Notes: generated by a model not told the origin, from the letters alone. A stretch of DNA of 64,000 nucleotides from an uncultured Muribaculaceae bacterium (GCA_910578385.1 CAJTQV010000010.1:54614-118613); one strand, 5' to 3'. Shown: positions 38,001-46,237, numbered from the stretch's first letter. Numbers and translations: made by a program.

Positions 38001-38380
38001 CCGTCGATGTTTATTGTGGTCTCGATCAGGTCAGGGTTATAAGATGCCGCCCAGCTCCCCACGACATCCGGGTTGCCGACAGATGTGCGGTTGCTGACCT
38101 CGCCGCCGCTGCTTGTCTTCTCGACATACTTCCAGTCGGGACCGCAGAGGTATTTGTAGCCCTCTTTCATTTGCGCTTCCGACACATCGGGAAGGTCGAC
38201 GGTGAACATACGGTCGCCGGCAGGCTGGAGGCGCACCGTTCCGGTGGTGGCCCAGTTGTTGAACTTGCCGGACACATAACATGCACGCGTCCCTTCGGGC
38301 ACCTTCACGTTCAGAGTGACCGCACCGGCAGTCAGAGAGCCGGCAAGAGCGAGCATGAGCAGAGTTTTTTTAAGCTCCAT
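35030..38380 (-). CDS. Secreted CBM/esterase-like/PHP multidomain protein
   Basis: An 1116-residue protein with signal peptide. Residues about 20-100 are a CBM48-like domain (ACYVSGKFNNWATTG). About 115-370 is a Fes/esterase-D-like alpha/beta hydrolase domain. Its nucleophile elbow reads GADLGG, so the expected Ser is Asp255 and the domain is probably inactive. About 390-690 are beta-sandwich modules. Near residue 706 a PHP phosphoesterase domain begins (FHTHTS, LTDHD at about 738, later NHPGQYW and CDDTH). The C terminus from about 1048 (NPAVETVTV to DKLIVK) is a type IX sorting domain. It heads an operon with the tyrosine phosphatase. Confidence 0.88.
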   Translation of the reverse strand: MELKKTLLMLALAGSLTAGAVTLNVKVPEGTRACYVSGKFNNWATTGTVRLQPAGDRMFTVDLPDVSEAQMKEGYKYLCGPDWKYVEKTSSGGEVSNRTSVGNPDVVGSWAASYNPDLIETTINIDGYTRKLRISLPPDYETSGKDYPVVYMVGVQQRYADAGSDVDAGDDFFGDDSWNAHGSAATHHADGKEGCILVGLYTFVAESIPFPHPDFMGSGASEKFIGEFIDKVVGYVNSNYRTRTDAASTTILGADLGGLLSIYASLSHPDVFGNCVSMSPLLMLNQDELVEMAANSGAAPSMRICYGSLEEHVIADDAKALAAAVGPSASVTRFEGGWHDDNSWREEFHMLYPSFADPSPGVDDNLTLPAYVAERALRAPAKAADFAASEYQFYYKEGSTSVALDSSVKFSLIDNYVQTNLEVVPAQVAIKLIPKSVTNKVVYWNVARLNDDGTSTFLSEAVKNVSFSTKKTKDSWMRVTVRDGEALDSKSVSSGGFKVYTAEGNFTMTPNPDYTADATVTFPGNDKTFTIHYGSVNSESDMGEITGVYSVAENCIEATLLYDFTTNAVKVTETKWGATVPKDVVSAFTAVPSVTTTGKSSKITVRLTEGSGCTPTMTSSLNYGTESAVTLTQVDDNTWEATLSSLKAGIYTLSLDAANGTASREDVGSICIKVLSPSASDVQKTLTVNAYSGIDWANTGRYKANFHTHTSQSFDTKFNTDYVVDAYAAADYKILALTDHDANPYPWNLFDLYNRGAEARDPEALGMMAIPGVELSKDNSNSWNESTGGEFNHHNDFFTGRKGQEFASLQESYAYTEKIGGLQIINHPGQYWNIDTNYAAGAKNSPEWHARNFQTYASLIGLEVYNQGNRRPNDRILWDQILSITMPSRPVWGYSCDDTHTAEQYFRNYQFMLMPEFTVDALKEAMQGGHEYFSYEYNGSGQALAPRINSITTDSDAHTITIDTDAPEIYWISGTDIPTGAASGKRKSTVVGMGRTFDYTGFRGSYVRALLKNDSGETATQPFGFEETALTSVVDNISGQHASITLSPNPAVETVTVTSESPIEHIEIFSAGGARVYDAPAAGLTATVNVAGFGSGAYIVAVSTADGRHTDKLIVK

Positions 38381-38409
38381 GATAAAAAATTTTAGTTGGT
38401 GTTTCGCCG

Positions 38410-38442
38410 CAAATTTATAATCGTGGAGCGGGGCGGGTCAAT
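38410..38442 (-). promoter_or_regulatory. Promoter of the CBM/esterase/PHP operon
   Basis: On the minus strand ATTG (38442-38439), 21 nt, then TAAATTTG (38417-38410), 29 nt before the start codon. ATTG at -33 with the same geometry occurs at two other promoters in this window. Confidence 0.55.
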
Positions 38443-38559
38443 AGCGGTTAGAGCTGTAAAGTAGATTTCGAAAAGGGATATATTATTGAATGTCAGTGAT
38501 GTATGAAAAATAAGGACAGGTATAAAAGTAGAAAATATTTTGGCTCGGTTAGGTGCTTT

Positions 38560-40170
38560 TCAGCCGAGCGGAGTGGCGATATATGTGTCGGTTTCCTCTT
38601 TGGAGAGGTTGAGTGAGTTTCTGATGGCGAACTTATAATTGTAGACAGTCTGAGGTGTGTAATGCAACAGCTCGGCTATGCGTGAGCTGCGTGTTATTCC
38701 GATCTTCATAAGAGCCAGCACGCGCAGTTCCGAAGTGAGCGAGGCAGCGTCGGGGGCAACCTTGCATGCGTCGCGGGCCAGGCTGTTGTATTCAGTAAGG
38801 AACTCGGGATAAAGGCGGAGGAAGATAGTGTCGAAACGTGCGTACAGTTCCTTCAGCTCAGAGCTTTCGGATGCTTCAGATTCGACAATGCGTTTTATGC
38901 CCCGGTAATTAGAGGAAGAAACCAGAGCGAGAATCCGGGTGCGGAATACCTCCATGCGGCTTATGTAGCCGCTGTGGGCATCGAATACTTCGGTGATGAA
39001 CCTGACCTTCTCGCGGTTGGATTCGCGCAGTCGGTTGTTTGATTCCTCCAGTTCGCGGTTGGTGCGGTTAAGACGCTGCGACACATCGCGGATGGTGCGC
39101 ACGCGCCGCCATGCCACACGCAGGGAGATAGCCAGAGTCACAGCCAGCAATGTGATGATTGCGAACAGAATCCAGAGAGTGCGGATACGGTCGCGTTCGC
39201 TCTCATGATACTGGGCGTCTATCACCGGAATCAGTTCAAGAATCTCATGCGTTCTTGATTTTGCATTGCAGAGTCGCGCATCCTCAAGAGCGCATCGTAT
39301 ATAGTTGTAGGCCCGTTCCGAGTCGCCACGTTGGTTCAGCAGCAGAGCAAGGTCGGAGAGTGCCGTGTAGTCACGGATTCCATCGGAGAGGTCGAGAATG
39401 GCGGCGCGGGCAAGGCATCGTATTTCGGCATCGGTCTCATGCAGGGCATGGTGAGCCAATGCCTCCTGTCCAAGCATGGCCGCGCTTTCCTTGAAGTCAG
39501 GGCGGCTGGCGGCCTGAGCTATTACCTGAAGAGCCTCGGCAGGATGTCCGGCCGAGTTGAGTTGCGCCGCCTTGAGGTACAGATAGTCGCCATCTTCTTC
39601 GGAGGTAAGACTCAGTGTCGAGTCGAGGTATGCTTTCTCCAGCTTCTCATAGGCGAGGCGGTTGGACTGTATACCCTCAGACTTGGCCATGCGGTCGTAG
39701 GTGATGCCATAGACAGTATAGAGGTACTTCCGGTGGTAGCGTTCCATGCCGCTGCGGGGGAGCGAATCGAGAATCTCAAGAGCCTGGTAATAGTCCCCGG
39801 CGAGCGAGAAGCTCTCCGCAAGATTGAGATGTGCCGAGAGTATGCGGGAGTCATCCTGCATCTTGCGGGCTGTTTCCAGTCGGCGCGCGGCCACCCATCG
39901 GGCGGAGTCGCCCATATATGATCGGTAATGGCTGTAAAGGCTGCGGTAGATATTGTAACGGTCGCGGTCGCTGGTGGCCTTGGCGAGATTGCGGCGAGAT
40001 TCGGTGATCATATCCTTGCGCCGTTTCGAGAAAGCCTCCTTTTGAGCAATCACGCCGTCAAGCTCATGCAGGAGCGAGTCTGCTACCGAGGCACCCGCAG
40101 CAGCGGACACCCCGACGAGCAACGAAACAACCAGGGAAATCAACTTCAATCTCATGCCATTAAAACGCAA
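38560..40170 (-). CDS. DUF6377 membrane-anchored regulator
   Basis: A 536-residue likely transcriptional regulator with signal or anchor, tetratricopeptide-like helices in the periplasmic part (residues about 40-320), one membrane helix (LWILFAIITLLAVTLAI) and a cytoplasmic DUF6377 region with coiled coil. The end has a LuxR-like HTH (LRVLALMKIGITRSSRIAELLHYTPQTVYNYKF). It is transcribed the same way as the secreted phosphatase operon, 180 bp before it, and probably controls it; this is inference from position. A second ATG lies 5 codons in. Confidence 0.85.
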   Translation of the reverse strand: MRFNGMRLKLISLVVSLLVGVSAAAGASVADSLLHELDGVIAQKEAFSKRRKDMITESRRNLAKATSDRDRYNIYRSLYSHYRSYMGDSARWVAARRLETARKMQDDSRILSAHLNLAESFSLAGDYYQALEILDSLPRSGMERYHRKYLYTVYGITYDRMAKSEGIQSNRLAYEKLEKAYLDSTLSLTSEEDGDYLYLKAAQLNSAGHPAEALQVIAQAASRPDFKESAAMLGQEALAHHALHETDAEIRCLARAAILDLSDGIRDYTALSDLALLLNQRGDSERAYNYIRCALEDARLCNAKSRTHEILELIPVIDAQYHESERDRIRTLWILFAIITLLAVTLAISLRVAWRRVRTIRDVSQRLNRTNRELEESNNRLRESNREKVRFITEVFDAHSGYISRMEVFRTRILALVSSSNYRGIKRIVESEASESSELKELYARFDTIFLRLYPEFLTEYNSLARDACKVAPDAASLTSELRVLALMKIGITRSSRIAELLHYTPQTVYNYKFAIRNSLNLSKEETDTYIATPLG

Positions 40171-40203
40171 TCATTCCCTCAAAATTGCAGCCTCCGCATC
40201 ACA

Positions 40204-40293
40204 CCGACAGTTCGAGCTGGTTGCTATGCGACCGGCAACAGCACGGAGCATCTGCATAACATTGTTACGGGTCACTTTGCGCAAGTTTGGAAA
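40204..40293 (-). pseudogene. Relic of an LRR gene plus repeat copy A
   Basis: Minus-strand 40293-40258 matches the LRR-transglutaminase gene at 43411-43446 in 32 of 36 bases and still reads FPNLRKVT, then NNV. It continues into a 43-bp repeat (40204-40246) that matches copy B at 41966-42008 in 36 of 43 bases, just past the 3' end of the intact gene. A TAA stop precedes the FPNLRKVT frame, so this is a broken fragment. Confidence 0.65.
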
Positions 40294-40341
40294 TTATCAT
40301 GCAATTGAGCAATGACAATGTGGATATTCAAAAAAAAACGT

Positions 40342-40349
40342 TATATTTG
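40342..40349 (+). promoter_or_regulatory. Candidate -7 box of the AAA-ATPase gene
   Basis: TATATTTG followed by TAGC, the same form as at 61649-61656. It places transcription start near 40356, which argues for the ATG at 40388 (or 40379) over the upstream TTG at 40355. Confidence 0.5.
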
Positions 40350-40387
40350 TAGCATTGATTCATATGTCACACTCACTTATGGGAAAT

Positions 40388-41956
40388 ATGGCGCGGCTTC
40401 TTTATCCAATCGGCATACAGAACTTCCGGGAAATACGGGAGGGCGGCTATGTGTATGTCGACAAAACAGAGTACATACACCGTCTTGCGACATCAGGCAA
40501 ATATTATTTCCTGAGCCGCCCCCGGAGATTCGGGAAGTCTCTCCTCCTTTCGACCATAGAGTGTCTTTTCAAAGGTGACCGTCAATTGTTCGATGGGCTT
40601 GCAATCTCAGCCTTGTGGCAAGACTGGACACCCGCGCCGGTAATGCATCTCGACCTGACCGGCAGCAATTATAACACTCCCGGATCGCTCCGCACACATC
40701 TCGATGATTTTCTAAGCGGGTGGGAGGCGGAATATGGCATTGTACCCAAACATCGTGAGGCTTTGGGTCTGCGGTTCGGCAGGGTCATATCCGAGGTTCA
40801 CCGGCAGACAGGGCAGCGTGTCGTGATACTTGTCGATGAATATGACAAGCCGTTGCTTGAGACGGCTGACCGTCCGGAGCTTCAGGAGGAATATCGCGGA
40901 GACCTGCGGTCTTTCTACAGCAATCTCAAAAGTCAGGACGGGCATATAAGGTTCGCGATGTTGACCGGAGTGACAAAATTCGGTCATCTGAGCATTTTCA
41001 GTGACCTCAATAATCTTCATGACATATCGATGGACAGGCACTGTGCCGGGATATGCGGTGTGACCGGCGAGGAACTCAACGTTTATTTTCATGAAGGGGT
41101 AGAGGGTTTTGCACGGGCGAACAGACTCGGGGTTTCAGAGGCATATGCCGTGCTCAAGGAGAATTACGACGGTTATCATTTCTCTACTGTCGATTTTACG
41201 GATGTGTATAATCCGTTCAGCCTGCTCAATTGTCTCTCCAATCAAATGGCCGGGGCCTATTGGTTCAGGACCGGTACGCCTGCATTTCTCATAAGGATGA
41301 TGCGGTCTGGTCATCTGGAGTTGCAGACTCTCGGTACATACCGGATTGATGCGGAATCTCTCAGTGATGTCCAGCTTGATTTGAAGAATTACATACCGGT
41401 GCTATATCAGAGCGGATACCTCACCATAAAGGAGTATAGCCCGGAGTTTGACATAGTTACGCTCGGCTTTCCGAACAAGGAAGTCACTACCGGCTTTTTC
41501 AAGCATCTGTTGGCCATGTATACTCCGTTGACGGAGCAGAAGACCTCGTTTGAGATTTCGCGTTTTGTCATGGACGTTCAGGAAGGGCGTGCTGAGGATT
41601 TTATGACACGGTTGCAGAGTCTGTTCGCGGATTTCCAGTATGATGCCTTTGAACTGCGCCGTCTTGAACAGCATTATCAGGATGTCATATACATAGTGAT
41701 GAAGCTGCTGGGATTTCATGTGCATACGGAATATCGCACGGCAACCGGCCGCATTGATCTTCTGATAACCACTTCCGATTATATCTACATATTTGAGTTC
41801 AAGATTGACAAATCGGCACAAGAGGCACTTGAGCAGATTAAAGCGAAAAAGTATCTGCTGCCGTTCAGGGCCGATGGTCGGAAAATAGTGGAGATTGGGG
41901 CAAACTTCTCAAGCGCAGCAAGAGGACTTGACTCATGGATAATCAATGAGGAGTGA
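40388..41956 (+). CDS. AAA-ATPase-like / PD-(D/E)XK nuclease-like protein
   Basis: The protein has about 522 residues from the family-typical start MARLLYPIGIQNF. The N-terminal AAA_ATPase-like domain has Walker A RPRRFGKS and Walker B VVILVDEYDKPL. The C-terminal nuclease-like domain has TGRIDLLI and FEFKIDKS, which supply the D and ExK residues. The family (PF09820 with PF08011) is expanded in Bacteroidales and has no settled function; defence or mobile-element roles are suspected. The gene is AT-rich compared with the core genome and lies between two copies of a 43-bp direct repeat. Confidence 0.9.
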   Translation: MARLLYPIGIQNFREIREGGYVYVDKTEYIHRLATSGKYYFLSRPRRFGKSLLLSTIECLFKGDRQLFDGLAISALWQDWTPAPVMHLDLTGSNYNTPGSLRTHLDDFLSGWEAEYGIVPKHREALGLRFGRVISEVHRQTGQRVVILVDEYDKPLLETADRPELQEEYRGDLRSFYSNLKSQDGHIRFAMLTGVTKFGHLSIFSDLNNLHDISMDRHCAGICGVTGEELNVYFHEGVEGFARANRLGVSEAYAVLKENYDGYHFSTVDFTDVYNPFSLLNCLSNQMAGAYWFRTGTPAFLIRMMRSGHLELQTLGTYRIDAESLSDVQLDLKNYIPVLYQSGYLTIKEYSPEFDIVTLGFPNKEVTTGFFKHLLAMYTPLTEQKTSFEISRFVMDVQEGRAEDFMTRLQSLFADFQYDAFELRRLEQHYQDVIYIVMKLLGFHVHTEYRTATGRIDLLITTSDYIYIFEFKIDKSAQEALEQIKAKKYLLPFRADGRKIVEIGANFSSAARGLDSWIINEE

Positions 41957-41965
41957 GTGGTCACT

Positions 41966-42008
41966 CCGACAGTTCAATCCGGTAGAGATGCGACCGGCAT
42001 CAGCACGG
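41966..42008. repeat. Repeat copy B flanking the AAA-ATPase gene
   Basis: 43 bp, 36 identical to 40204-40246 in the same orientation. Together the copies bracket the ATPase/nuclease gene. Confidence 0.75.
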
Positions 42009-42036
42009 TTGTAAAACCAATTATGAAACGGAGTTT

Positions 42037-43653
42037 TTATCTGATATTTATTTCTGATTTTGGTTTTGAACTTTCCTGGAATTTTGTTGGCGGTTGCCAG
42101 AACCAATCTGAATCTGTTGAGATATAATATGCGCGGGTATAGTTGCTCCCTATAGGAACCAGAGCCGCAATATAACCTTGTAGGTGTGCGGATTTGCCCT
42201 CCGGCTCAGCCTGATTTAACAGGTTGGCAGAGATAATATATAGATTCTTTGCCATGTAATAATCCAGATAATGGTCTTTTGTCTCGTTACTGAGGTTGTT
42301 CCAATTGGCATCAGGATTGAGAATCAACGGGAGGTCATGCTGCAAGCGGTACCGCACTTCTCCCGGATGCAGAAGGAGTCCGTTTTCATCAGTGACGTAG
42401 GCTGCAAATGTCGGGTCTACCCATATCCATTTGTTTAGAGATTCACTCCATGCAACACAAATGACATGACAATCGTTATCGCTATCCCATTTCTTGGATT
42501 CGCACGTCACGTAACGGGCTGGAATGCCTTCTGCGAGTAGAGCTTCTGTCAGCGAAATCGCCAAGGCACGGCAATTGTAGCCGCAACTGTCGCGACGGGC
42601 GGAATAATATATATTTTTGAGATTTCTTGGCCCTTCAGGGAAACCGTTGCTGCCGTCATGACGAATGTTGTCATGTACCCAATACAGCAGATTCTTGATT
42701 TTACTGATGTCGTTTCCATTTCCGGCTATGCTGTCGAGGTTGAAATGACGACGGGTCTCAGTCAACATTGAGTCAGAGGGCAACACGTAGGTGAATTGCG
42801 GTTTATGAATCGAGTCGGTGGCATAGGAAGGCGATTCTTTCAGTATATCGAGCATCGACTTGACATCATCTCCATGATTCCATGCGAAAGCCATTGCCGA
42901 TTTAAGAGAATCAGAAGAAGCTGTGCAACCAATGGAGTCGAGAACGGGAGCCAACGCACGGGCAGCATCATAGGCACATCCTCGCATCCATTTATTGTCA
43001 CCTGTTGCTGTCAGTACCTGTGATTGCCATTTTTCCAGTTGCTTCAGCTGCTCTATAATATGAGGATTGCTTCTGATGACATTTATGTCTGCCGGAGGAG
43101 TGAGGCTATCGTATCTGGCGGTTATCAGAGCCCCGTTAATGGTGTAATTTTTGAACTTGGGTGTCTTTTCATCGGGAAACGAACCGAGTCCAAAATTGAC
43201 AACAACCCCATTGAAGACAACGCTGTCAAGTTGTGGGCAATCATATTTAAAGCCGGGGCCACCGGTGCTTGAAACCGGCCCATTAAACACAACTTTTCGT
43301 AATTTGGGACAATGCCCGACAAACCAGCAGTCAAAATGACCGACAAGACCATTGACAACAATTTCTTCAAGGTTTTTCATTCCTCCGAAGGCCCCACCCG
43401 GTATGTAGTCAACATTGTTCAGTGTCACTTTGCGCAAGTTCGGAAAATCATAGTCGCCGAGCTCAACGAAAGTACCCATATCGGGGAAAGTTATTTCTTC
43501 CGCATCTCTATCGAAACACAGTGAATCCGGGAATACGGGTATGCCATCCCGGATTTGCCCCTCGATGTAACCCGGATTTTTAATTTCTACCGTCTCGGCT
43601 AATACCGAGATGCCTAAGATAGCAGAAGCGAGGAATATAAAGATATTTTTCAT
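42037..43653 (-). CDS. Secreted LRR and transglutaminase-like protein
   Basis: A 538-residue exported protein with signal peptide (IFIFLASAILGISVLA). Residues about 45-190 are BspA-like leucine-rich repeats (FPNLRKVTLNN, CPKLRKVVFNG, CPQLDSVVFNG). The C-terminal half is a transglutaminase-like papain fold with a complete triad: Cys361 (GYNCRAL), His396 (NDCHVI) and Asp413 (WVDPTF). Transglutaminase-like domains can be proteases or crosslinkers; the activity here is unknown. AT-rich. A relic of the same gene type lies beyond the ATPase gene. Confidence 0.85.
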   Translation of the reverse strand: MKNIFIFLASAILGISVLAETVEIKNPGYIEGQIRDGIPVFPDSLCFDRDAEEITFPDMGTFVELGDYDFPNLRKVTLNNVDYIPGGAFGGMKNLEEIVVNGLVGHFDCWFVGHCPKLRKVVFNGPVSSTGGPGFKYDCPQLDSVVFNGVVVNFGLGSFPDEKTPKFKNYTINGALITARYDSLTPPADINVIRSNPHIIEQLKQLEKWQSQVLTATGDNKWMRGCAYDAARALAPVLDSIGCTASSDSLKSAMAFAWNHGDDVKSMLDILKESPSYATDSIHKPQFTYVLPSDSMLTETRRHFNLDSIAGNGNDISKIKNLLYWVHDNIRHDGSNGFPEGPRNLKNIYYSARRDSCGYNCRALAISLTEALLAEGIPARYVTCESKKWDSDNDCHVICVAWSESLNKWIWVDPTFAAYVTDENGLLLHPGEVRYRLQHDLPLILNPDANWNNLSNETKDHYLDYYMAKNLYIISANLLNQAEPEGKSAHLQGYIAALVPIGSNYTRAYYISTDSDWFWQPPTKFQESSKPKSEINIR

Positions 43654-43920
43654 CAGTCTTGTGTTTATGGTTAGTACTTTATGTGGAACTCTCCGAGAAT
43701 TCTGTTTTTATGAAGTTCTAAACTAATTCAACTTTACTGGCGGTTTGCCCTGGGGCAATGGCTCGTTATAAGCAGCCGCCGGTGTGCGGTCCGATGTCTG
43801 CGGCGGCTTATTGTTGGCAAAGATAGTAAATAAATCTTATATTCCAACAATTTGTGTTAAAATTTAAATTTTTGCAAGTAAAATAGTTTTTTTGGCTGAA
43901 ATGATTTATTGCGGTTGTAG

Positions 43921-43941
43921 GGACGCACGGTTCGTGCGTCC
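43921..43941. repeat. GGACGCACG palindromic element
   Basis: GGACGCACG and CGTGCGTCC around GTT, preceded by GTA. Same family as 9166-9186. Confidence 0.75.
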
Positions 43942-44048
43942 GGGTTAGAGAGTTGATAAACGGTAGAATGATATGTTGGTACGTGAACGGATAGGATTGG
44001 TATATGTGAGCGAATGGGCTTGTTATGCGTTAACGGATAGGAACAGGC

Positions 44049-44069
44049 GGACGCACGGGCCGTGCGTCC
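44049..44069. repeat. GGACGCACG palindromic element
   Basis: A 10-bp stem with a one-base centre, followed by CTAC. Opposite flank polarity from the copy at 43921. Confidence 0.75.
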
Positions 44070-44100
44070 CTACAAGTGGGGTGTTGAAACCGGGGTGGGG

Positions 44101-45036
44101 TCAGAGGTGGGAGAGCATTTTTTCGGCTTGGTCGCCCCAGTGGGCCATGAACTCGGCGCGGGTGCGCTTCCAGCGGCGGTGACTCCAGAGCCAGTATTGG
44201 GGGGCTTCCTCTATGTTGGCCTCAAGCATTGATAAGTAACGGCGCGTCAGCTCGAATGTCGGCTCTTTCTTGGGCGTGGTGGTCAGAGGCACGAAACGGA
44301 GTACGTATTCTCCACGCTTCGGACGCGACATGTGGCAGAACAGTACCTCGGAGTCGAGAAACTTGGCTATGCGCTCCGGTCCCGTGTAAACTCCGGTGTC
44401 ATGATTCAGGAAATCGAGAAAGAGGTGCAGCTCAAGACCCGGGCACTGGTCGGCTATGAATCCGGTGACGGTCGGCACTCCGGCACGCTTCCACTCGATC
44501 AGGCTGCGCATGATGTCGGCCATCTCTATGTTGTGCGCCCCGAAGCGGGTGCGTATCTTCATGAACACACGGTCCATCGCCCGGTTGTGCAGCCGGTGGT
44601 AGACCTGCGCTGACTCGCAGCCCGGCGCGAAGCGGAGCGGCAGGGAGCTGACCCATTCCCAGTTGCAGTAATGACCTAACAGCAGGGTGACGCTCTGCCC
44701 GCGTGCTACGGCCCGGTCAACAAGCTCCACATTCTCCACGCGGAGACGGCGAAGGATTGTCTCGCGGCTCATATGGAGCATCTTGACGGTCTCGAATGCG
44801 TAATCGGTCAGAAAAGAATAATACTTGCGCTCGATGACGGCAATCTCGTGAGCCGTCTTCTCCGGAAAGGATGACACAAGATTCTCATGCACCACGCGGC
44901 GGCGGTAACGCACCACGTCATGCAGAATCCAGGAGATGAGGTCAGAAATGAAGTAAAGGCCGCGCAACGGTATCAGCGACAGACACCACAGCAGCGCGTA
45001 GACGATTCTATATTGCAGATTTTCCAACAGTTTCAT
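44101..45036 (-). CDS. LpxL/HtrB-like lipid A acyltransferase
   Basis: Adds a secondary acyl chain to lipid A at the inner membrane. The start ATG at 45036 (MKLLENLQYRIVYALL) gives 311 residues and overlaps the upstream permease gene by 29 bp. The longer frame adds a low-complexity N terminus within the permease gene. The family pattern is seen in VRYRRRVVHENLVSSFPEK, the GHYCNWEW block (HX4E) and RFVPLTTTPKKEPTFELTRRYL. It is the last gene of the efflux operon, an unusual neighbour that may reflect an envelope-stress regulon. Confidence 0.9.
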   Translation of the reverse strand: MKLLENLQYRIVYALLWCLSLIPLRGLYFISDLISWILHDVVRYRRRVVHENLVSSFPEKTAHEIAVIERKYYSFLTDYAFETVKMLHMSRETILRRLRVENVELVDRAVARGQSVTLLLGHYCNWEWVSSLPLRFAPGCESAQVYHRLHNRAMDRVFMKIRTRFGAHNIEMADIMRSLIEWKRAGVPTVTGFIADQCPGLELHLFLDFLNHDTGVYTGPERIAKFLDSEVLFCHMSRPKRGEYVLRFVPLTTTPKKEPTFELTRRYLSMLEANIEEAPQYWLWSHRRWKRTRAEFMAHWGDQAEKMLSHL

Positions 45037-46225
45037 GTTTCTTCTTTCCGTAGATGGAGGGGAGGACAATCCACCGCTGCACCACGTAGGCCAGCACACC
45101 CCAGCCGGCGGCCACAATCCAGAGCATCAGGTAGTCGCTGCGCACCTGCCAGAGAGCCGCGCCGTTGGCGTTCATCTTGACATAGCCCTCCACGGCCCAC
45201 GAGGCGGGGAAGATGTCGGAAAGCGCGCGCCATACCGGCGGCATGTCGTAGCGCGGCCAGATAAGGCCCGACAGCAGCAGGAAGATGAGCGATGTCACCA
45301 CCCAGCTCACGAACACCGACTCACGCTCGGTGACGAAAGCCTGGAACACGAAGCCCACGCCGATGCTGCCCAGCATGAGGGGGATGATGAAGGCAATCTC
45401 CTCCCATACGTTTCCCGCCATCGGGAACTTGAACATCAGCGGCACGTAGTGGATCATGTATATGGCCGGAATCAGGAGCAGGGTCATGTAGCAGAGCGCC
45501 TGGGCGGTCATTGTCCCGAATACGGAACGTGAATTGTTGTGCGGATTGTATCCGATAAGTGACGATTTCTCGCGCCGCGCGCCTCCGGCCATGCCGAGGG
45601 CGAGGATTATGCACTGCTGGAGGATGAGGATTATCACACCCGGCATGATGAACGAGTCGAAGCCGTTGCGGATGTTACCCATCGATACATTGTTGATCGG
45701 CAGCAGGTCGCCCGGGGCGATTGTCTCGGCGAGTGGAGCGATGCGGTTCAGGTCCTGCGTGGAGATCTCGCCACCCATCTCCTGCATGACCTCGGTGGCC
45801 GCCACGAGGAAACCACGGTAGCGGAGCAGAAGGGTCATGTCGCAGTACATCACCGCCGGTGAAGTCTCGGTGCGGCCCACCTTGCGCTCGAATCCCTCCG
45901 GAATCTCAAGGATGGCGAAGCACTTGTGGCTGTCCATGGCGTGACGCGCCTCGCCGAGATTGGCCGCGTAGCCTATGACGCGGGCCTCGTCGCACGCGTC
46001 GATGTTGCGAACAAGCTCGCGGCTCAGCGCGGTGCGGTCGTTGTCGATGACCACCATCGGCACCTCCTTCACAAGCTCCGGATTGTATATCAGCGAATAA
46101 ATCACCGGATATGCAAGCGGCAGGAACGTGATGAACAGAATGATGCCCGGGTCGTGGAGCACGAGCTTGAACTCCCGGCAATAGACCTCGAACAGTCCGC
46201 GTATGAAGTTTCTGAATTTTCTCAT
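45008..46225 (-). CDS. ABC-2-type efflux permease, second subunit
   Basis: A 405-residue membrane protein with the ABC-2 layout: one N-terminal helix (LFITFLPLAYPVIYSLI), a large periplasmic loop (about 45-190), then five helices. It resembles YhiI/YbhR-type permeases. It lies 12 bp after the other permease gene, and its 3' end overlaps the acyltransferase start. No ATP-binding subunit is encoded in the operon. Confidence 0.85.
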   Translation of the reverse strand: MRKFRNFIRGLFEVYCREFKLVLHDPGIILFITFLPLAYPVIYSLIYNPELVKEVPMVVIDNDRTALSRELVRNIDACDEARVIGYAANLGEARHAMDSHKCFAILEIPEGFERKVGRTETSPAVMYCDMTLLLRYRGFLVAATEVMQEMGGEISTQDLNRIAPLAETIAPGDLLPINNVSMGNIRNGFDSFIMPGVIILILQQCIILALGMAGGARREKSSLIGYNPHNNSRSVFGTMTAQALCYMTLLLIPAIYMIHYVPLMFKFPMAGNVWEEIAFIIPLMLGSIGVGFVFQAFVTERESVFVSWVVTSLIFLLLSGLIWPRYDMPPVWRALSDIFPASWAVEGYVKMNANGAALWQVRSDYLMLWIVAAGWGVLAYVVQRWIVLPSIYGKKKHETVGKSAI

Positions 46226-46237
46226 GACAAGACCTGT

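Larger units (their letters stand above)
43654..44100. other. 447-bp gene-free region with two GGACGCACG palindromes
   Basis: No credible gene. The part next to the transglutaminase gene is AT-rich and should hold its promoter. Palindromes at 43921-43941 and 44049-44069 lie in the other half, each next to GTAGGG or CCCTAC flanks. Confidence 0.6.

Noticed and set aside
43973..44182. 69-codon plus-strand frame in the 43.7-44.1 kb gap
   Set aside because: It spans a palindromic repeat and overlaps the acyltransferase gene on the other strand; no protein-like features.
45037..45117. 27-residue N-terminal extension of the LpxL-like protein
   Set aside because: Trp/Pro/Ser-rich segment lying within the upstream permease gene. 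The family start is the internal Met at 45036.
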